A DNA stretch of 64,000 bases. It comes from Halomonas halophila. GTDB lineage: Bacteria; Pseudomonadota; Gammaproteobacteria; Pseudomonadales; Halomonadaceae. Under the pieces are notes generated by a model. That model saw nothing but the letters and a program-made list of their open reading frames with translations. It did not search any database and was not told the DNA's origin. The position numbers and the translations under genes are program-made. Position 1 is the first letter of the stretch; each line of letters begins with the position of its first letter. The stretch spans positions 2,108,001 to 2,172,000 of the forward strand of contig NZ_CP129121.1 in the NCBI RefSeq assembly GCF_030406665.1, read 5' to 3'. This document shows positions 34,646-43,688 of the stretch, in pieces.

Positions 34646-35293
34646 ATGAACTTGGCGTTGCATACTGGAGCACTTATGCACTATTGTTATCATCTCTACC
34701 AAAGTCAATGCTGGTTTAGAAACACATACTTAACTAACCAAAGCCATGAAGTCAGAAATGACAATAGCATCTATGAGTCGGGCTGCCATTTCACATGCAT
34801 ATCGATGATGCTTAACACAAATGCAGCCTTTCTCGCAAGTGAACTATCCAAGCAAGGATACTTCGATAGAGATGACCAGGGCATGGTATGGGATCAGAAC
34901 AAACCCTTTTTAGTGGGCGATAGCATCAATATACCCTTTATCATTTCTCACTCTAAAATCGTCAACAACATCAAGATCCAGCTGTTTAAAAAAGAAATTA
35001 TAAAAAATCCAATCGAGGCAGAGAAAGAAATTCATACTGCACACAGAAAGGGCTACCACATAATTTGCGGAAACTCATTTCACTCCTTGCTTACAGCCGG
35101 CCACAAAGATAAATCTTATTTTTTTTGGGACCCTGACACCAGCAATCATGAGAGCGAAACGGAGGCAATCAGAAAAAACTTGAACGGAGAGTACAACACT
35201 TTCTGGCTATTTGATAATTACGACGAGGGAAAAGGACTAGATTTCTGGACTTACCGCATTAAAGCTCATAACGAAGTAATCCAGCCCGGTTAA
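34646..35293 (+). CDS. AT-rich orphan protein resembling C39-type (Peptidase_C39_2) cysteine peptidases
   Basis: 215 residues. Composition is unlike the surroundings: three 60-base lines counted by hand gave 33%, 33% and 47% GC, so it is probably acquired. The motif SIYESGCHFTCISMML places Cys47 where C39-like enzymes have (ES)GC-x-T-x2-M. HSLLTAGHKDKSYFFWDPDTS gives His146 and Asp162 in the usual H-x-G-D-P order. Gln21 about 26 residues before the Cys could be the oxyanion residue. The fold assignment is by motif only. There is no signal peptide, membrane segment or clear ribosome site. A bacteriocin-processing or effector role is possible but unproven. Confidence 0.6.
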   Translation: MNLALHTGALMHYCYHLYQSQCWFRNTYLTNQSHEVRNDNSIYESGCHFTCISMMLNTNAAFLASELSKQGYFDRDDQGMVWDQNKPFLVGDSINIPFIISHSKIVNNIKIQLFKKEIIKNPIEAEKEIHTAHRKGYHIICGNSFHSLLTAGHKDKSYFFWDPDTSNHESETEAIRKNLNGEYNTFWLFDNYDEGKGLDFWTYRIKAHNEVIQPG

Positions 35294-35444
35294 AAATCTT
35301 GACCTTGACCTTGACCACCACATATTAGAGCACGAAAATACGTTCGCGCTTAACTAAACCTCACTTTCCATTATCTTGACGCTGGCAAGCCACCCCGAAT
35401 TTCGTAGTACACTACAGACCCGATAATCCACGAGAAGGAACCCG

Positions 35445-35774
35445 ATGAGCACCGACGACCTGAAGGATTTCGAACGATCCATGCACGAGGAGATCGACGC
35501 CTTCCTCGAAGCCGAATCACAGCCCGCCAAACCGCAGAAGACGACCCGGCCCGCCGCCAAGAAGCCCCAGCCGCCCAGGGCCTCCGCCAGCGAGATGAAG
35601 ACCGGCCATATCGTCAAGCTTGCCGTACGCACCAAGCAGCTGGAGATGGACACCGCCTTCGAGCACCACTCCACCAGCATCTCCAAGCTCGAGGCTCAGA
35701 TGGAAGCAGAGAAGGCCGCCAACGAGGCAGGCTATCCGATCATCGGTTACGTGATCGATATCCAGCGGGTGTGA
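35445..35774 (+). CDS. Small charged protein of unknown function
   Basis: 109 residues at normal local GC. The N-terminal half is acidic then Lys/Pro/Ala-rich (PAKPQKTTRPAAKKPQPP), probably unstructured. The C-terminal half is a helix with coiled-coil character (STSISKLEAQMEAEKAANEAG) ending YPIIGYVIDIQRV. GAGAAGGAACC precedes the ATG. No family recognised. Confidence 0.6.
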   Translation: MSTDDLKDFERSMHEEIDAFLEAESQPAKPQKTTRPAAKKPQPPRASASEMKTGHIVKLAVRTKQLEMDTAFEHHSTSISKLEAQMEAEKAANEAGYPIIGYVIDIQRV

Positions 35775-35921
35775 TCGCGGCCACCACCGACGCGGCGCTC
35801 CTCGCCTCGATACCCGGTCCTTTTGCGGCACCCATCTACTGCCCTACTTCCCGGGACGGTTCCGCTTCCTCGAGCGGGGCCATGAAGGAGGTTGCCGATC
35901 GAGGCCCACCACCCTGCCGGC

Positions 35922-36806
35922 TCACGACGTCTGCAGTGCCCGCTCTTCCTTGCGATGCTGCAGCGGCGAGGTGCCGAAACAGCGCTTATAGTCGCGGCTG
36001 AACTGCGACACGCTGCGATAGCCCACCGCCTCCGCGGCCTGATTGACGTTGCAGGCTTCCTGCACCAGCAGCTGCTGGGCCTTGATCAGCCGCAGTCGCT
36101 TAAGGTACTGCAGCGGCGACGCCTGGGTGACCTGCTTGAAGTGCTGATGGAAGGTCGTGGGACTCATGCTGGCCTGGCGCGCCAGATCCTCGACCGACAC
36201 GTCATCCGCATAATGGGCATGCAGCCACGACAGCACCTGCACGATGCGCGAATAGTACCCCTGATGATGCACCAGCGCTCGCAGCGCCCCACCCTGTCGA
36301 CCGCGAAGCGCCTCGAAGACCACGTCGCGCACCCGCTGTGGCCCCATGGCCGCGATCTCGTCCGGGTCGTGCAGCGTACGCAGCAATCGCTCCACCGCGC
36401 CTTCCATGCCGGCCGACATCGAGACCGAGTCCATGGGCACCGGCGACGCCTCTCCCCCTGTCATTTCGGCCATGGCCGCCACCAGCTCGCCGAGCAGCGC
36501 CGGATCCAGGCGAACCGATACGCCCAGCAGCGGCGCCTCCAGCGAGGCATGGGTCTCGCACTCGAAGGGCAGCGGCAGCGTCTGCACCAGGTACTGGCCG
36601 GGGCCATAATGAATCTCGCGGTCGCCGAGATATCCGATCTTGTACCCCTGGGCGACGATGATCAGGCTGGGATCATAGATCAGCGGCGTGCGTGGCACCG
36701 GTCGGCGTGAGGCCATCAGCGTGACGCCCGGCAGCCGCGTCGGGGTATAGCCGTCACGCTCGACCAGCGGCGAAATCAGCTCGATCAGAGGGCAGGTACG
36801 GGGCAC
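35922..36806 (-). CDS. YqhC-like AraC-family regulator
   Basis: 294 residues from GTG 36806, chosen because AGGAG lies ten bases upstream; an in-frame ATG at 36851 is less well placed. The N-terminal AraC_N domain has TPLIYDPSLIIVAQGYKIGY and LVQTLPLPFECET, both closely matching E. coli YqhC. The C-terminal helix-turn-helices read SVEDLARQASMSPTTFHQHF and AAEAVGYRSVSQFSRDYKR. YqhC activates yqhD, an aldehyde reductase, in response to reactive aldehydes. Here an alcohol dehydrogenase gene lies divergently 211 bp away, so a similar aldehyde-detoxification switch is likely. Confidence 0.85.
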   Translation of the reverse strand: MPRTCPLIELISPLVERDGYTPTRLPGVTLMASRRPVPRTPLIYDPSLIIVAQGYKIGYLGDREIHYGPGQYLVQTLPLPFECETHASLEAPLLGVSVRLDPALLGELVAAMAEMTGGEASPVPMDSVSMSAGMEGAVERLLRTLHDPDEIAAMGPQRVRDVVFEALRGRQGGALRALVHHQGYYSRIVQVLSWLHAHYADDVSVEDLARQASMSPTTFHQHFKQVTQASPLQYLKRLRLIKAQQLLVQEACNVNQAAEAVGYRSVSQFSRDYKRCFGTSPLQHRKEERALQTS

Positions 36807-37016
36807 GGACTGGCGTCTCCTGTGAAGGTGATGGCGAGATGATCGTGACAATTTTACCCACTATCGCATCCACCGGTCGCCCCATACCGAAGGATTTGAC
36901 AAAAATGACGGAGAAACGTCGACCCGATGCCGGCGCCTGGCATCCATAATGCTCGAGCGATTCGCCGAGGTGCCTTGGGCACCTCGAGCCCTCACTACCC
37001 GCCAGGAGGATGCTTC

Positions 37017-38069
37017 ATGAGTCAGACCAACGCTTACGCGGCCTTCGCCGCCGACAAGCCGCTGGCCCCGTTCAGCGTCGAGCGTCGCCAGCCTCGCCCG
37101 GACGACGTCGCCATCGAGATCCTCTACTGCGGCGTCTGCCACAGTGACCTGCACTTCGCCCGCAATGACTGGGGCATGACCCGCTACCCGCTCGTGCCGG
37201 GTCACGAGATCGTCGGCCGCGTGACCGCCGTCGGCGACGAGGTCAGCCAACACCAGGTCGGCGATATCGTCGGCGTGGGCTGCATGGTCGATTCCTGCCG
37301 TCACTGTCAGCCCTGTGAGGACGGTAACGAGCAGTACTGCCTGAACGGTTTCACCATGACCTACGGCAGCGACGATCGCCACGACGGCAGCCTCACCCAG
37401 GGCGGTTACGCCGACCAGATCGTGGTCAGCGAGCACTTCGTGCTGCGCATGCCCGAGGGCATCGACCTGGCCTCCGCCGCACCGATCCTGTGCGCGGGCA
37501 TCACCACCTACTCGCCGCTCAAGCACTACGGCGTCAAGCCGGGCCACAAGGTTGGCGTGATCGGCATGGGCGGCCTCGGGCACATGGGTGTCAAGCTCGC
37601 CAAGGCGCTGGGCGCCGAGGTCACGGTGTTCACCCGCTCCGAGGCCAAGGTCGAGGAGGCCCGCCGTCATGGCGCCCACCACGTGGTGGTCTCCACCGAC
37701 GAGGAGCAGATGGCGGCGGTCGCCGAGACCTACGACTTCATGCTCGATACCGTACCGGTGCAGCACGACCTCAACCCTTACCTGGCGGCGCTGAAATACG
37801 ACGGCACCCACATCCTGGTGGGCCTGCTCGACCCGATCGAGCCGGCGGTACAAGGCGCCAACCTGGTATTCAAGCGCCGCGTGCTGGCCGGCTCACTGAT
37901 CGGTGGCATCGAGGAGACCCAGGAGCTGCTGGATTTCTGCGCCGAACACGACATCCGCTGCGATATCGAGACGGTGAACATCCAGGACATCAACACCGCC
38001 TTCGAGCGCATGGAGAAGGGCGACGTCCGCTACCGCTTCGTCATCGACATGGCCTCGCTCAAGGAATGA
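37017..38069 (+). CDS. Zinc-dependent NAD(P) alcohol dehydrogenase (cinnamyl-alcohol/YahK type aldehyde reductase)
   Basis: 350 residues. Catalytic zinc ligands occur in CGVCHSDLH and GHEIVG, the structural zinc cysteines in CRHCQPCEDGNEQYC, and the cofactor site in GMGGLGHMGVKLAK. This is the pattern of the CAD/YahK group, which mostly reduces aldehydes with NADPH. The start follows AGGAGG. The gene is divergent from the YqhC-like regulator and most likely its target. Confidence 0.88.
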   Translation: MSQTNAYAAFAADKPLAPFSVERRQPRPDDVAIEILYCGVCHSDLHFARNDWGMTRYPLVPGHEIVGRVTAVGDEVSQHQVGDIVGVGCMVDSCRHCQPCEDGNEQYCLNGFTMTYGSDDRHDGSLTQGGYADQIVVSEHFVLRMPEGIDLASAAPILCAGITTYSPLKHYGVKPGHKVGVIGMGGLGHMGVKLAKALGAEVTVFTRSEAKVEEARRHGAHHVVVSTDEEQMAAVAETYDFMLDTVPVQHDLNPYLAALKYDGTHILVGLLDPIEPAVQGANLVFKRRVLAGSLIGGIEETQELLDFCAEHDIRCDIETVNIQDINTAFERMEKGDVRYRFVIDMASLKE

Positions 38070-38090
38070 GGCACTGAGCGCTCACCCGCC

Positions 38091-38124
38091 GGCCGTCTCC
38101 CCGAGGCGGCCGTCTCCCCGAGGC
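38091..38124. repeat. Two perfect tandem copies of a 17-bp GC-rich unit
   Basis: GGCCGTCTCCCCGAGGC occurs twice in direct succession between the alcohol dehydrogenase and the CurA-like gene. With its GC-rich flanks it can fold and may act as a terminator. Confidence 0.8.
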
Positions 38125-38226
38125 GGCCGGCGACGTCGTGGCCGCGGCTCGCTGGCCGATGATCGTCGCCATGGCGTAGGCTTTGAACCGCACCGATCTC
38201 GCCATCCCCCACCAGGAGAGCACGAC

Positions 38227-39225
38227 ATGCAGTCACGCTACTTCACCATCCACGCCCACCCCGAAGGCACGCCGGAACGCGATCTCTTCGAGCTGGAAAC
38301 CGCCGAACTGCCGGCGCTGGCCGAGGGCGAGGTCCGGGTGCGAAACACCTGGCTCTCGGTGGATCCTTACATGCGCGGACGCATGACCGGCGTGACCACC
38401 TATATCGCGCCTTTCACGCTGGGGGCGCCGCTGGAAGGCGCCGCCATCGGCGAGGTGATCGAGTCACGCGCCGAAGCCTTTCCCACAGGCACCAAGGTCC
38501 GCCACATAGGCGGCTGGCGCGACGTCGCCCAGCTGCCCGCCGAGGGGCTCGAACGCCTACCCGCCTTCGACGTGCCGGAACAGGCCTACCTCGGCGTGCT
38601 GGGCATGCCCGGCATGACCGCCTGGGCCGGCCTGAACCGCATCGCCGAGATGAACGAAGGCGACAACGTGTTGGTCAGCGGCGCCGCCGGCGCGGTGGGC
38701 TCGCTGGCCGTGCAGCTGGCCAAGGCCAGGGGCGGCACCGTGGTCGGCATCGCCGGCTCCCAAGACAAGCTCGACTGGCTCGAGGCTCACGGTGTCAAGG
38801 CGGTCAGCTACAAGGGCCGCGACGCCGCCCAGCTCACCGCGGCGCTCAACGAGGCCTGCCCCGAGGGCTTCGACGTCTACTACGAGAACGTCGGCGGCGT
38901 ATGCCTCGAGGCAGCGTTGAACACGCTGCGCGTCGGCGCGCGCATCGCGGTGTGCGGGCTGATCACCGGCTACAACGAGGCCACACCGAGCCACGGCCCC
39001 AGCAACCTGGCGATGGTGCTGATTCGTCGTGCGCGCATGGAAGGCTTCATCGTCTTCGACCACTGGGCCCATTACCCGACGTTCCTCGAGGAAGTCGGCC
39101 CCCAGGTGGTCACCGGACGGCTCGACCACGAGGAAACCGTGGAAGACGGCCTGGAGCGCACCCCGGATGCCTTCCTCAAGCTGTTCGAGGGCGCCAACCG
39201 CGGCAAGATGCTGGTTAGGCTGTGA
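38227..39225 (+). CDS. CurA/YncB-like NADPH-dependent 2-alkenal/one reductase (leukotriene B4 dehydrogenase type MDR)
   Basis: 332 residues. LSVDPYMRGRM near residue 45 is the family signature, and GAAGAVGSLAVQLAK is the cofactor motif. There are no zinc ligands. The C terminus (AFLKLFEGANRGKMLVRL) is also typical. Such enzymes reduce alpha,beta-unsaturated aldehydes and ketones, E. coli CurA also curcumin. This fits the neighbouring aldehyde-stress genes. Its TGA overlaps the GTG start of the next gene. Confidence 0.88.
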   Translation: MQSRYFTIHAHPEGTPERDLFELETAELPALAEGEVRVRNTWLSVDPYMRGRMTGVTTYIAPFTLGAPLEGAAIGEVIESRAEAFPTGTKVRHIGGWRDVAQLPAEGLERLPAFDVPEQAYLGVLGMPGMTAWAGLNRIAEMNEGDNVLVSGAAGAVGSLAVQLAKARGGTVVGIAGSQDKLDWLEAHGVKAVSYKGRDAAQLTAALNEACPEGFDVYYENVGGVCLEAALNTLRVGARIAVCGLITGYNEATPSHGPSNLAMVLIRRARMEGFIVFDHWAHYPTFLEEVGPQVVTGRLDHEETVEDGLERTPDAFLKLFEGANRGKMLVRL

Positions 39226-39830
39226 GACCTGAGCCGGTGGCGGTGATCCTGGCCGCCGGCGCTTCCCGGCGCTTCGGTGCCACGGACAAGCGTCTGGCCC
39301 GACTGCCCTCGGGCCGGACGCTGCTGGCCGCCACGCTCGCCACGGCGTCGGTGGTCTTTCCGCGTCTGTGGGTGGTGCTGCGCGAGGACGACGACCCCGT
39401 CGCCCTCGGCCTGGCGCCCGACACGCCGATCCTGCGCGCTCACCGTGCCGCGGACGGCCTCGGCGCCAGCCTGGCCGACGCCTTCGCCGCGCTGTGCTCC
39501 GACCCGAGCCTGTCCCGGGCGCCCGCCGCCGCGGTGCTGCTCGGCGACATGCCGGGCATCGCTCCCGAGACCCTCGCAGCGCTTCGCGACGCGGCCGGGC
39601 CCGGACGCATCGTCCGCCCCCGGCACGCCGGCCGACCGGGCCATCCGGTGCTGTTCGGCCGCGACGTCTGGGCAGAGCTTGCCGCCCTCGACGGGGACGA
39701 GGGCGCACGGCGCGCCATCGCCCACCATCGCGACTGCAGCCATGAGATCGGGGTCGACGATCCCGGCATCCATCTCGATATCGACGCGCCCGACGATCTC
39801 ACCGCCCTGTGGCGCGAGGACCGTGTCTAG
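39222..39830 (+). CDS. MocA-like molybdenum cofactor nucleotidyltransferase
   Basis: 202 residues from GTG 39222, overlapping the previous stop (GTGA). ILAAGASRRFG near the N terminus is the nucleotide-binding loop of the MobA/MocA family, LGDMPGI binds the metal, and RPGHPVLFGRDVW is typical of MocA. MocA adds CMP to the molybdenum cofactor for xanthine-oxidase-type enzymes. Two such enzyme subunits and an XdhC protein follow, so it most likely matures that enzyme. Confidence 0.82.
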   Translation: MRPEPVAVILAAGASRRFGATDKRLARLPSGRTLLAATLATASVVFPRLWVVLREDDDPVALGLAPDTPILRAHRAADGLGASLADAFAALCSDPSLSRAPAAAVLLGDMPGIAPETLAALRDAAGPGRIVRPRHAGRPGHPVLFGRDVWAELAALDGDEGARRAIAHHRDCSHEIGVDDPGIHLDIDAPDDLTALWREDRV

Positions 39831-39881
39831 ACTGACCGGACGCAGACGCGCCAACCAAGAACGACAAGAGGAGAACGACCC

Positions 39882-40352
39882 GTGACGACCCTCACCATCA
39901 ACGGGCAGACCCACGAGGTGGATGCCCCGGCCGACATGCCCCTGCTGTGGGCGATTCGCGATCTCGTCGGCTTCACCGGCACCAAGTACGGCTGCGGTCG
40001 CGGCCTGTGCGGCGCCTGCACCGTTCATCTGGACGGCCAGGCCACCCGCAGCTGCATCACCCCGATTGCCGCGGTGGGCGATCGCGAGATCACCACCATC
40101 GAGGCCATCGGCGACGACCCGGCCGGGGCCAGCGTGCAGCAGGCCTGGCGCGAGCTCGACGTGGTCCAGTGCGGCTACTGCCAGTCCGGCCAGATCATGT
40201 CGGCGACCGCCCTGCTGCAGGGCAACCCCGCGCCGGACGACAGTGCCATCGACGGCGCCATGAGTGGCAACATCTGCCGCTGCGCCACCTATGCCCGCAT
40301 TCGTGCCGCCATCCACGAGGCCGCGGCCTCCCTCGGCCAGGAGGTGTCCTGA
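39882..40352 (+). CDS. Molybdenum hydroxylase small subunit, (2Fe-2S)-binding (IorA type)
   Basis: 156 residues with two cluster domains: the plant-type ferredoxin motif CGRGLCGACTVHLDG and the alpha-helical motif QCGYCQSGQIM with NICRCATY. Small subunits of this length pair with IorB-like large subunits lacking a separate FAD subunit and pass electrons to cytochromes. Its TGA overlaps the ATG of the large subunit gene. The substrate (isoquinoline, an aldehyde or another heterocycle) is not determined. Confidence 0.9.
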   Translation: MTTLTINGQTHEVDAPADMPLLWAIRDLVGFTGTKYGCGRGLCGACTVHLDGQATRSCITPIAAVGDREITTIEAIGDDPAGASVQQAWRELDVVQCGYCQSGQIMSATALLQGNPAPDDSAIDGAMSGNICRCATYARIRAAIHEAAASLGQEVS

Positions 40353-42616
40353 TGCACGTCTTGAAGCAGCAAGCACAGTCCCGCGCCGCGGCCGCCCTGT
40401 CGACGGTCAACGTCAGCCGCCGCGGCTTCATGAAGGGCGCCTCCGGGCTCGCCCTGGGGCTCTACATCGCCCCGCTGCTGGGCCGTAACGGCCAGGCCCG
40501 GGCCGCCGGCCAAACGGGAGAGCAGGGCGAGTTCGCGCCCAACGCCTTCGTCCGCGTGACGCCGGAAGGCGAAGTGGTGGTGATCGCCAAGCACATCGAG
40601 ATGGGTCAGGGCACCTACACCGGGCTCGCCACCCTGGTCGCCGAGGAGCTCGACGCCGACTGGGCTTCGGTGCGCGTCGAGGGTGCCCCGGCCGATACCC
40701 AGCGCTACCAGAACCTCGCCTTCGGCATCCAGGGCACCGGCGGCAGCACCTCCATCGCCAACTCCTTCGAGCAGATGCGACAGGCCGGCGCCAAGGCCCG
40801 GGCCATGCTGGTGGGCGCCGCCGCCGAGCGGCTCGACGTCCCGCCGGGCAGCCTCAGCGTCAACCAGAGCAAGGTCATCCACGAGGCCTCCAGGCGCGAG
40901 CTCGGCTTCGGCGAGCTGGCCGAGGCCGCCGCCGACCAGCCGGTGCCCGACGAGGTCACGCTGAAGTCGCCCGAGCAGTTCACGCTGATCGGCAAGCAGC
41001 GGCTGATGCGCCAGGACAGCCCGGCCAAGACCGACGGCAGCGCCCGCTTCACCCAGGACGTCCAGCTCGACGGCATGCTGATCGCCGTGCCGGCGCATCC
41101 GCCGCGCTTCGGCAGCCGGCTGACCGGCGTCGACGACGCCGAGGCGCTCAAGGTGCCGGGCGTGGTGGCCAGCGTACGCTTCCCCTCCCCGACCCGCGAC
41201 GGCGACCTGGTCGCGGTGCTGGCCACCAACACCTGGGCCGCCATCAAGGGCCGCGACGCCCTGACCCTCGAATGGGACGACAGCCAGGCGTTCACCCTGG
41301 GCAGCGAGGCGCTCGAGGCCGACTACCGCGAGCGCGCCGGCCAACCCGGCGACACGGTCACCGACCGAGGCGACGCCAGCGCGGCACTCAACGAGGCCGA
41401 CCAGGTCATCGAGGCCGACTACGTGGTGCCCTACCTGGCCCACGCCGCCATGGAGCCGCTCAACTGCGTGGTCGATCTCAAGGACGATCACGTCAATATC
41501 CTCAACGGCGAGCAGTGGCAGACCCTCGATCAGCAACAGGTCGCCAAGCTGCTCGATCTGCCCCCGGAACAGGTGCGCATCCAGCAGCTGTTCGCCGGCG
41601 GCAGCTTCGGCCGCCGCGCCAACCCGGTCAGCGACTACGTGCTGGAGGCGGTGGCGATCGCCCTGGCCGCCCGTGACCAGGGCCAGGCCGTGCCGATCAA
41701 GATGGTCTGGACCCGCGAGGACGACACCCGCGGCGGCCACTATCGCCCCTTCAACTATCACCGCGCCCGCCTCGCCCTGGACGCCGACGGCAACCTGACC
41801 GCCTGGCACCAGCGCCTGGTCGGCCAGTCGATCATGACCGGCACGCCGATGGAATCGATGATGGTCAAGGACGGCATCGACCCCACCTCGGTGGAGGGCG
41901 TCGCCGAACTGGCCTACGGCGTGCCCTCGCTCAACGTCGAGCTGCACACGCCGAGCGATATCGGCGTGCCGGTGCAGTGGTGGCGCTCCGTGGGCCACAC
42001 CCACACCGGCTTCTCCACCGAGAGCCTGATCGACGAGGCCGCCGCGGCGGCCGGCCAGGACCCTTACCGGTACCGCCGCGAGCGGCTCCATGAGCGCCCG
42101 CGCTGGCAGGGCGTACTCGACCTGGCGGCCGAGAAGGCCGGCTGGTCGACGCCGCTGGAAGGCGGCGCAGAAGGCATGAAGCGCGGCCGCGGCATCGCCG
42201 TCCACGAGTCCTTCGACAGCTACGTCGCCCAGGTCGCCGAGGTCACGGTCGATGCCGACGGCCAGCTCAAGGTCGACCGGGTGGTGTGCGCGGTGGACTG
42301 CGGGCTAGCGATCAACCCGGACATGGTCCGCGCCCAGATGGAAGGCGGCATCGGCTTCGCCCTGGCGGCGGCGCTGCACAGCGAGCTGACCCTCGACGAC
42401 GGCCAGGTGCAGCAGTCGAACTTCCATGACTTCCAGGTGCTGCGCCTGAACGAGATGCCCCAGATCGAGGTGCATATCGTGCCGTCCGCCGAGGCGCCCA
42501 CCGGGGTCGGCGAGCCCGGCGTGCCGCCGCTGGCACCGGCCGTGACCAACGCCATCTTCGCCGCCACCAGCCAGCGCATTCGTAGGCTGCCGATCGCCAA
42601 CCAGCTGAAGGGCTGA
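40352..42616 (+). CDS. Molybdenum hydroxylase large subunit, exported (IorB/aldehyde dehydrogenase type)
   Basis: 754 residues. A twin-arginine-like signal (SRRGFMKGASGLALGLY, near residue 25) indicates folded export to the periplasm together with the small subunit. Cofactor-binding stretches include GGSFGRRANP, and the catalytic Glu is in TGVGEPGVPP near the C terminus. Domain order and length fit the IorB/Ald_Xan_dh_C2 family. A periplasmic enzyme would feed electrons to the respiratory chain through cytochrome c. The neighbouring mocA-like and xdhC-like genes supply cofactor maturation. Confidence 0.9.
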   Translation: MHVLKQQAQSRAAAALSTVNVSRRGFMKGASGLALGLYIAPLLGRNGQARAAGQTGEQGEFAPNAFVRVTPEGEVVVIAKHIEMGQGTYTGLATLVAEELDADWASVRVEGAPADTQRYQNLAFGIQGTGGSTSIANSFEQMRQAGAKARAMLVGAAAERLDVPPGSLSVNQSKVIHEASRRELGFGELAEAAADQPVPDEVTLKSPEQFTLIGKQRLMRQDSPAKTDGSARFTQDVQLDGMLIAVPAHPPRFGSRLTGVDDAEALKVPGVVASVRFPSPTRDGDLVAVLATNTWAAIKGRDALTLEWDDSQAFTLGSEALEADYRERAGQPGDTVTDRGDASAALNEADQVIEADYVVPYLAHAAMEPLNCVVDLKDDHVNILNGEQWQTLDQQQVAKLLDLPPEQVRIQQLFAGGSFGRRANPVSDYVLEAVAIALAARDQGQAVPIKMVWTREDDTRGGHYRPFNYHRARLALDADGNLTAWHQRLVGQSIMTGTPMESMMVKDGIDPTSVEGVAELAYGVPSLNVELHTPSDIGVPVQWWRSVGHTHTGFSTESLIDEAAAAAGQDPYRYRRERLHERPRWQGVLDLAAEKAGWSTPLEGGAEGMKRGRGIAVHESFDSYVAQVAEVTVDADGQLKVDRVVCAVDCGLAINPDMVRAQMEGGIGFALAAALHSELTLDDGQVQQSNFHDFQVLRLNEMPQIEVHIVPSAEAPTGVGEPGVPPLAPAVTNAIFAATSQRIRRLPIANQLKG

Positions 42617-42618
42617 CC

Positions 42619-43590
42619 ATGCGCGCACTGGATGTGGACGTGGTCGAGGCCGCGCGGCGCTGGCACGCCGAGGGTCATGACCTGTGGTGGTGCACGGTGC
42701 TCTCGACCTTCGGCTCAGCGCCGCGCGAACCGGGCGCCCTGCTGGTCGCCCGGGCCGACGGCCGCCATGTGGGCTCGCTGTCCGGCGGCTGCGTGGAGGA
42801 GGATTTCCTGGAACGGCTCGCGGCGGGCGACTTCCGCGCGCCGGCCCAGGTCATCGCCTACGGCAACGGCCCCGACGCGCTGCACGGCAGCCGGGTGAGC
42901 CTGCCCTGCGAGGGGCGGCTCGAGGTGCTGATCGAGCACTGGCCGGCCGGCGCCGCGTCGGTGGCGGTGGCCGACGAGCTCGAGGCCTACGGCGAGGCGC
43001 TGCAGGGCGGCCAGCTGCTGGAGCGCCGCGTGGCCCTCGACGGCGGCGAGAGCCACTGGCAGCTGGCGGCGGCCATGGGGCCGGGCGTGACGCGCGAGGC
43101 AGAAGCGGTAAGCATCCACGTCGGCCCCGCCGCGCGGCTGCTGGTCGCCGGCCTCTCGCCGGTCAGCCAGTTCTGCGTACAGTTCGGCCTGGCGCTGGGC
43201 TTCGAGGTGGTGGTGTGCGATCCGCGCCCCGAGGCCTGGGAAGGCATCGAGCTCGGCGATACCCAAGGCCACCGCGAGCTGCCGAGCGAGTTCCTGCGCC
43301 GCGAGGGGGCGCACCGCATGACGGCGGTGGTCGCCGTCACCCACGACCCGCGTCTGGACGACCTGACCATGCTCGAGGCCGTGCGCGGTGACGCCTTCTA
43401 CATCGGCGTCATGGGCTCCCGGCGCACCTCGGAGAAGCGTGCCGAGCGTCTCAGGCGCAGCGGCGGCATCGACGAGGCGGCCCTCGAACGCATTCACATG
43501 CCGATCGGCCTGGATCTCGGCAGCAAGACGCCGGCCGAGATCGCCCTGGCGACGGTGAGCGACATCGTGCGGGTAATGCGCGGGAAGTGA
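42619..43590 (+). CDS. XdhC/CoxI-family molybdenum cofactor insertion protein
   Basis: 323 residues. The N-terminal XdhC_CoxI motif is TVLSTFGSAPREPGALL, with GGCVEEDF after it. The C-terminal Rossmann domain has VVVCDPRPEAW and YIGVMGSRRTSEKRAERL. XdhC binds the molybdenum cofactor, promotes its sulfuration and inserts it into xanthine-oxidase-family enzymes. It starts two bases after the large-subunit stop and ends the operon, followed by a terminator. Confidence 0.92.
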   Translation: MRALDVDVVEAARRWHAEGHDLWWCTVLSTFGSAPREPGALLVARADGRHVGSLSGGCVEEDFLERLAAGDFRAPAQVIAYGNGPDALHGSRVSLPCEGRLEVLIEHWPAGAASVAVADELEAYGEALQGGQLLERRVALDGGESHWQLAAAMGPGVTREAEAVSIHVGPAARLLVAGLSPVSQFCVQFGLALGFEVVVCDPRPEAWEGIELGDTQGHRELPSEFLRREGAHRMTAVVAVTHDPRLDDLTMLEAVRGDAFYIGVMGSRRTSEKRAERLRRSGGIDEAALERIHMPIGLDLGSKTPAEIALATVSDIVRVMRGK

Positions 43591-43626
43591 CGGACATTAA
43601 GTCCAACGAGCGCTCATCAACGAACG

Positions 43627-43651
43627 AGGCCCCGCTTGGCGGGGCCTTGTT
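43627..43651 (+). terminator. Terminator of the molybdenum hydroxylase operon
   Basis: A 9-bp stem AGGCCCCGC / GCGGGGCCT with loop TTG is followed by TGTTCGTT. It lies between convergent genes and may also serve the small exported proteins on the minus strand. Confidence 0.75.
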
Positions 43652-43688
43652 CGTTCCGGCAAGAAGCCAGCGTGGCGGCGAGCACCTA

